Source of the DNA: Bacteroidales bacterium | Lineage (GTDB): Bacteria; Bacteroidota; Bacteroidia; Bacteroidales; JAAYJT01 | NCBI GenBank assembly: GCA_014860575.1 | Contig: JACZJK010000020.1 | Location: forward strand, 1 to 64,000 | Length of the DNA stretch: 64,000 nucleotides | Direction of reading: 5' to 3' | Part shown: piece by piece, positions 60,644 to 64,000 of the stretch | Position numbering within the stretch: position 1 is the stretch's first letter | Layout of the letters: the number at the start of each line of letters is the position of its first letter | The notes under the pieces: model-generated | Seen by the model: the letters and a program-made list of their open reading frames with translations, nothing else | Database searches by the model: none | Told to the model about the DNA's origin: nothing | Made by a program: the position numbers and the translations under genes

Positions 60644-60830
60644 AACAATGGAACAGTAGAACATTCGAATTATGAACCCGGAAAAAAGCGGCAGTAGGCA
60701 GCGGCAGCAGCAGTCCACATTTAGTCGAATCTCTCTTAACCCGGAACTTTGAACATTGAACCTCGAACAAATAATAGAACAATAGAACAGTAGAACAATT
60801 GAACAATAGTATAAAAGAACAAAAGAACAT
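60640..60830. repeat. word-repeat spacer between two flavoprotein genes
   Basis: GGAACAGTAGAACAATGGAAC, AGAACATTCGAATTATGAA, and later AACAATAGAACAGTAGAAC, all of the family also found at 24200-24240 and inverted at 30000-30075. It explains the spurious upstream start at 60799 of the next gene. Confidence 0.65.
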
Positions 60831-60834
60831 CTTG

Positions 60835-62097
60835 ATGCCTGAGAAAAATAGACAAACCACCTATGATGTAATTGTGATTGGCGCCGGCGCGGCTGGCTTG
60901 ATTGCGGCAGGCCATGCCGCACAGCAGGGCGCAAAGGTAGTTTTACTGGAAAAAATGCGGAGGGCGGGGCGCAAGCTGCTGATAACCGGCAAAGGGCGTT
61001 GCAACATCACCAACAATTCCCCGAAATCTGTTTTTTATAAAAATATTTTCCCGCAGGGCCGGTTTTTACAACATGCTTTTGATGCGTTCTTTACTGAAGA
61101 TATTCTGAAGATCATGCACGACCAGGGCGTGGAAACCACCACCGAACGCGGAGACCGGGTTTTTCCTGTAAGCAACCTGGCAGCCGATGTGGTGAACGCC
61201 CTTATAAGCTGGATGGGCAAAAAGAATATCGAAACCATGTATGAAGCCAGAGTCAGTGGATTGCTCATTGAAGAAAATGCAGTTGTTGGAGTTCGAACTT
61301 TGGTGAATGGAATCAGTAAAGAGTTTTTTGGCAAAAGAGTTATCATCTGCACTGGTGGCAAATCTTATCCTGCAACCGGCTCCACCGGTGATGGTTATGC
61401 GTTGGCAAAACAGGTGGGTCATACCATCAATGAAGTAAGACCGGCGCTTGTACCCCTGGTTACCAAAGGCGATATTGCCGAGAAACTTCAGGGACTTGGA
61501 TTGAAAAACGTGAATGCCGTGGTTTGGGTCAACGGAAAAAAGGCTGCTGAAGAATTTGGCGAACTGATGTTTGCGCATTACGGCCTCAGCGGGCCAATCA
61601 TTCTCACACTCAGCCGACATGTTGTGGAAGAGTTATACAAGAATCACAAAGTCGTAATTGGCATTGATCTGAAACCGGCGCTTGATGAAAAGAAACTGGA
61701 TGTCCGTCTTTTGCGCGATATCAATGAACATGGCAAAAAACAGCTTGAAAATATTTTCAGGCTTTGGTTACCGGCCAAATTAATCCCCGTTTTTCTTGAA
61801 CAACTTGAAATGGATGGCAACAAACTCTGCCACCAGGTAACAGCAAAGGAACGTCGAAAAATATTGCTGCTGATGAAAGACTTCAGGTTTGAAGTTACAG
61901 GTCATCCGGGGTTTAAAGAAGCTATCATTACTTCAGGTGGTGTGAACCTTACCGAGATCAATCCAAAAACAATGGAATCAAAACTGGCCCCCAACCTGTA
62001 TTTTGCTGGCGAAGTCGTTGACCTTGACGGAACCACAGGGGGATTTAATTTGCAGTTGGCGTTTTCCACGGGTTGGCTGGCGGCGGAACTAAGTTGA
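60835..62097 (+). CDS. NAD(P)/FAD-dependent oxidoreductase, HI0933/YhiN family
   Basis: Flavoprotein of 420 residues from the ATG at 60835 (the upstream ATG at 60799 is in a repeat). DVIVIGAGAAGLIAAGHAA near 12-30 binds FAD; GRKLLITGKGRCNITN near 55-70 is the family signature; CTGGKSYPATGSTGDGY near 182-198 and GEVVDLDGTTGGFNLQ at the C-terminus. It is widespread and of unknown substrate. Confidence 0.88.
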   Translation: MPEKNRQTTYDVIVIGAGAAGLIAAGHAAQQGAKVVLLEKMRRAGRKLLITGKGRCNITNNSPKSVFYKNIFPQGRFLQHAFDAFFTEDILKIMHDQGVETTTERGDRVFPVSNLAADVVNALISWMGKKNIETMYEARVSGLLIEENAVVGVRTLVNGISKEFFGKRVIICTGGKSYPATGSTGDGYALAKQVGHTINEVRPALVPLVTKGDIAEKLQGLGLKNVNAVVWVNGKKAAEEFGELMFAHYGLSGPIILTLSRHVVEELYKNHKVVIGIDLKPALDEKKLDVRLLRDINEHGKKQLENIFRLWLPAKLIPVFLEQLEMDGNKLCHQVTAKERRKILLLMKDFRFEVTGHPGFKEAIITSGGVNLTEINPKTMESKLAPNLYFAGEVVDLDGTTGGFNLQLAFSTGWLAAELS

Positions 62098-62106
62098 AGA
62101 AGGATG

Positions 62107-62131
62107 TTGCCGGTGCCTGAGCTTGTCGAAG
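62107..62131. repeat. REP-like hairpin (CCTGAGCTTGTCGAAGG core)
   Basis: GGTGCC and GGCACC arms enclose TGAGCTTGTCGAA. The same core appears, degenerate, at 42160-42178 and 42308-42324, and a cousin at 20430-20450. It sits between convergent genes and may act as a weak terminator. Confidence 0.6.
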
Positions 62132-62147
62132 GCACCACTTGGAATTA

Positions 62148-64000
62148 TTACCTGCTGCTATCTTTTGTTATCTTCCCAATCACCCACTTCTCAATCTCAA
62201 CCAATACAAACACTGCAAGCCCTGCTCCAAGTGGATAAAGCCAGTAAGCGGCGCCAATGGGGGAGGTGTTGAAGAAAGTGTTCATAAAAGGAGCATACAC
62301 AAACAGCATTTGCAGGAGGATGAGCGCGCCTGTGGCGATGAATGCATATCTGTTGTTGAAGAAATCCTTCCCCAGGCTGGGCGATTTGATGGACCGGCAA
62401 TTGAAAAGGTAAAACAACTGTCCGGCTACAAGAGTGTTCACAGCGATAGTTCGTGCAGCAACATCGTCGAGGCCGCTGTTGCGCATCAGGTTGAAAACGA
62501 CCAGGGTCAGACCGCCAATTAGTATTGAAACAAAGGAGATCCGCCAAATAAACAATTTGCCGAGGATCGGCTCATCTGATTTTCGTGGATGTCGTTCCAT
62601 TACCTTGTCTTCCATAGGTTCGAAGGAAAGCGCAAGGGCAAGCGTAATGGCAGTCACCATATTTACCCACAAAATTTGGGCAGGGGTAATAGGCATGATG
62701 ATGCCAAGCACGATAGCCGACATCAGAACCAGCGCTTCAGCGCCATTGGTTGGCAGGATGAATAAAAGCGCTTTGCGGATATTATCATACACAGTCCGGC
62801 CTTCTTCGATAGCGTTTACAATGGAAGCGAAATTATCATCGGCCAGTACCATTTCTGAAGCATCTTTCGTAACTTCTGTTCCTTTTATGCCCATGGCAAT
62901 GCCAATGTTTGCCTTTTTCAGTGCCGGGGCGTCGTTCACGCCATCGCCGGTCATGGCAACGAGTTTGCCATTTTCCTGTAGGGCTGTTACAAGCCGCAGT
63001 TTATGTTCGGGACTGGTTCGTGCATACACATCATATTCTTTCACAACCTCCCTGAGTTGGTCATCGCTTTTTTCTTCCAGTTCCTTGCCGGTAATTACTT
63101 TGTCACCGTCGCCTATGCCAATTTCCTTGCCGATGGCTTTGGCCGTGATAGCATGATCGCCAGTGATCATTTTAACTTCCACCCCTGCTGCTTTACATTC
63201 TTTGATCGCTTCAATGGCTTCTTCGCGGGGAGGGTCAATGATACCTATCAAACCAAGAAAAACCTTATTGCTCTCAAGGTCATCCTTTTCCAGCTCTTTC
63301 CTGTTTTTGTCCGTTACATTGAAAGCCGCTGCCAGAAGCCGCTGTCCTTTTGCTGCCACTTCTACCATCTTTTTCTCCCAGTAGTCGTTGTCAATATCTT
63401 GTTCGCCATCAGCAGTATATTGTTTGCTGCACATTTCAAGCAGCCGTTCCGGGGCGCCGGTCATGAAAATGATCACATCATCATCTACCTTGTTTAGTGT
63501 GGCCATATATTTATGATCCGATTCAAACGGAATGCTGTCAATGCGTTCGGGCTTGAAATCTTTCAAACCGGCTTTATAACTCATTGTAAGCGTAGCGCCC
63601 TCAGTGGGTGTACCGGTCAGCTTCCATTTGCCTTCATCATCCTTGCCGATCTCAGAATTATTACTGGTTCGAACGGTTCTCAACAATTGCCATAAAACCT
63701 TTTCCTCTTCCGGACCAACTTCCTTGTTGTTGTGCATGAATTTGCCTTCGGGTTCATAACCCGTGCCTTCCACATGGTATTCCTTTTCGGCAGTAATAAT
63801 GGTTCGGGCCATCATCTCGTTGCGTGTAAGGGTTCCTGTTTTGTCAGAGCAGATTACGTTCACCGCACCCAGGGTTTCAACCGATGGCAAGCGCCTGATA
63901 ATGGCATTGCGTTTGGCCATGCGCTGCACACCCATGGCGAGGGTGATGGTCATAATAGCCGGCAAACCTTCCGGGATTGAGGCTACTATCAGGCCGATGG
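62148..64000 (-). CDS. P2-type cation-transporting ATPase, C-terminal part (truncated by window end)
   Basis: Partial protein: the reading frame stays open to base 64000 and begins upstream of it (IPEGLPAIMT, the PEGL motif, is encoded near 63960-63985). Visible are the phosphorylation site SDKTGTLTRNE, MTGDGVNDAPALKKANIG and a C-terminal block of about six membrane helices with the cation-ATPase C-domain. PEGLPA and NDAPAL fit calcium/sodium P2A-type pumps rather than heavy-metal pumps. The ion cannot be assigned. The N-terminal actuator domain lies outside the window. Confidence 0.9.
   Translation of the reverse strand, partial: IGLIVASIPEGLPAIMTITLAMGVQRMAKRNAIIRRLPSVETLGAVNVICSDKTGTLTRNEMMARTIITAEKEYHVEGTGYEPEGKFMHNNKEVGPEEEKVLWQLLRTVRTSNNSEIGKDDEGKWKLTGTPTEGATLTMSYKAGLKDFKPERIDSIPFESDHKYMATLNKVDDDVIIFMTGAPERLLEMCSKQYTADGEQDIDNDYWEKKMVEVAAKGQRLLAAAFNVTDKNRKELEKDDLESNKVFLGLIGIIDPPREEAIEAIKECKAAGVEVKMITGDHAITAKAIGKEIGIGDGDKVITGKELEEKSDDQLREVVKEYDVYARTSPEHKLRLVTALQENGKLVAMTGDGVNDAPALKKANIGIAMGIKGTEVTKDASEMVLADDNFASIVNAIEEGRTVYDNIRKALLFILPTNGAEALVLMSAIVLGIIMPITPAQILWVNMVTAITLALALSFEPMEDKVMERHPRKSDEPILGKLFIWRISFVSILIGGLTLVVFNLMRNSGLDDVAARTIAVNTLVAGQLFYLFNCRSIKSPSLGKDFFNNRYAFIATGALILLQMLFVYAPFMNTFFNTSPIGAAYWLYPLGAGLAVFVLVEIEKWVIGKITKDSSR

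Overview
The window looks like a chromosomal segment of a Bacteroidota bacterium, most like Bacteroidales or a related order, and probably an environmental, metabolically versatile lineage. The grounds are four secreted proteins with C-terminal type IX secretion (T9SS) sorting domains, promoters with the phylum-specific TAnnTTTG -7 element, a fused CcoN-CcoO cbb3 oxidase subunit, DUF6089, SprB and SBBP domain proteins, and the Bacteroidota order of envelope genes nadK-DUF6089-uppS-bamA-ompH-ompH. I see no rRNA, tRNA, CRISPR array, transposase or prophage.

Layout. (1) 297-3378: a predicted copper TonB receptor with an OprC-like CxxxM site, followed by an MbnP-like lipoprotein. (2) 3481-5178: a secreted agmatine/peptidylarginine-deiminase-family protein. 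(3) 5230-17628: a long co-directional block. It opens with a DUF134 regulator whose -7 box is flanked by a perfect 13-bp inverted repeat. It continues with two NifX/NafY-like proteins, two DUF5320 mini-proteins, a peroxiredoxin, a DUF89 protein, a CGGC protein, two ferredoxin-fused Mrp/MinD ATPases, a radical SAM enzyme, a peptide deformylase, DUF169, a third Mrp ATPase, a CoA-disulfide-reductase-like flavoprotein, a thioesterase, a Met/Cys PLP lyase and cobO. No nitrogenase gene is visible, so this looks like a metallocofactor or Fe-S handling island and is the best candidate for an undescribed system. (4) 17923-26989: a cbb3 oxidase and maturation cluster (ccoI, ccoS, ccoNO, ccoQ, ccoP, ccoG, fixH, TauE/SafE-like). 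Region 1 may supply its copper. (5) 27182-35297: two exported proteins, two PLP enzymes, an NtrC-like regulator without a DNA-binding domain, a four-helix-bundle protein and a C10 protease. (6) 35601-43750: 2-oxoacid:ferredoxin oxidoreductase (korAB), a divergent 55-residue ferredoxin, then 2-oxoglutarate dehydrogenase E1 and E2, giving two routes for the same TCA step. (7) 44010-49695: gamma-carbonic anhydrase, a zinc peptidase and a 1291-residue T9SS adhesin-like protein. (8) 49789-58723, minus strand: an envelope biogenesis operon. (9) 59105-64000: two flavoproteins and the C-terminal part of a P2-type cation ATPase that runs off the window.

Many spacers carry short, degenerate, word-like tandem repeats of several families that recur across the window. 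There is also a MITE-like palindromic element at 58780-58955 and REP-like hairpins. All function calls come from reading motifs. No database search was run.
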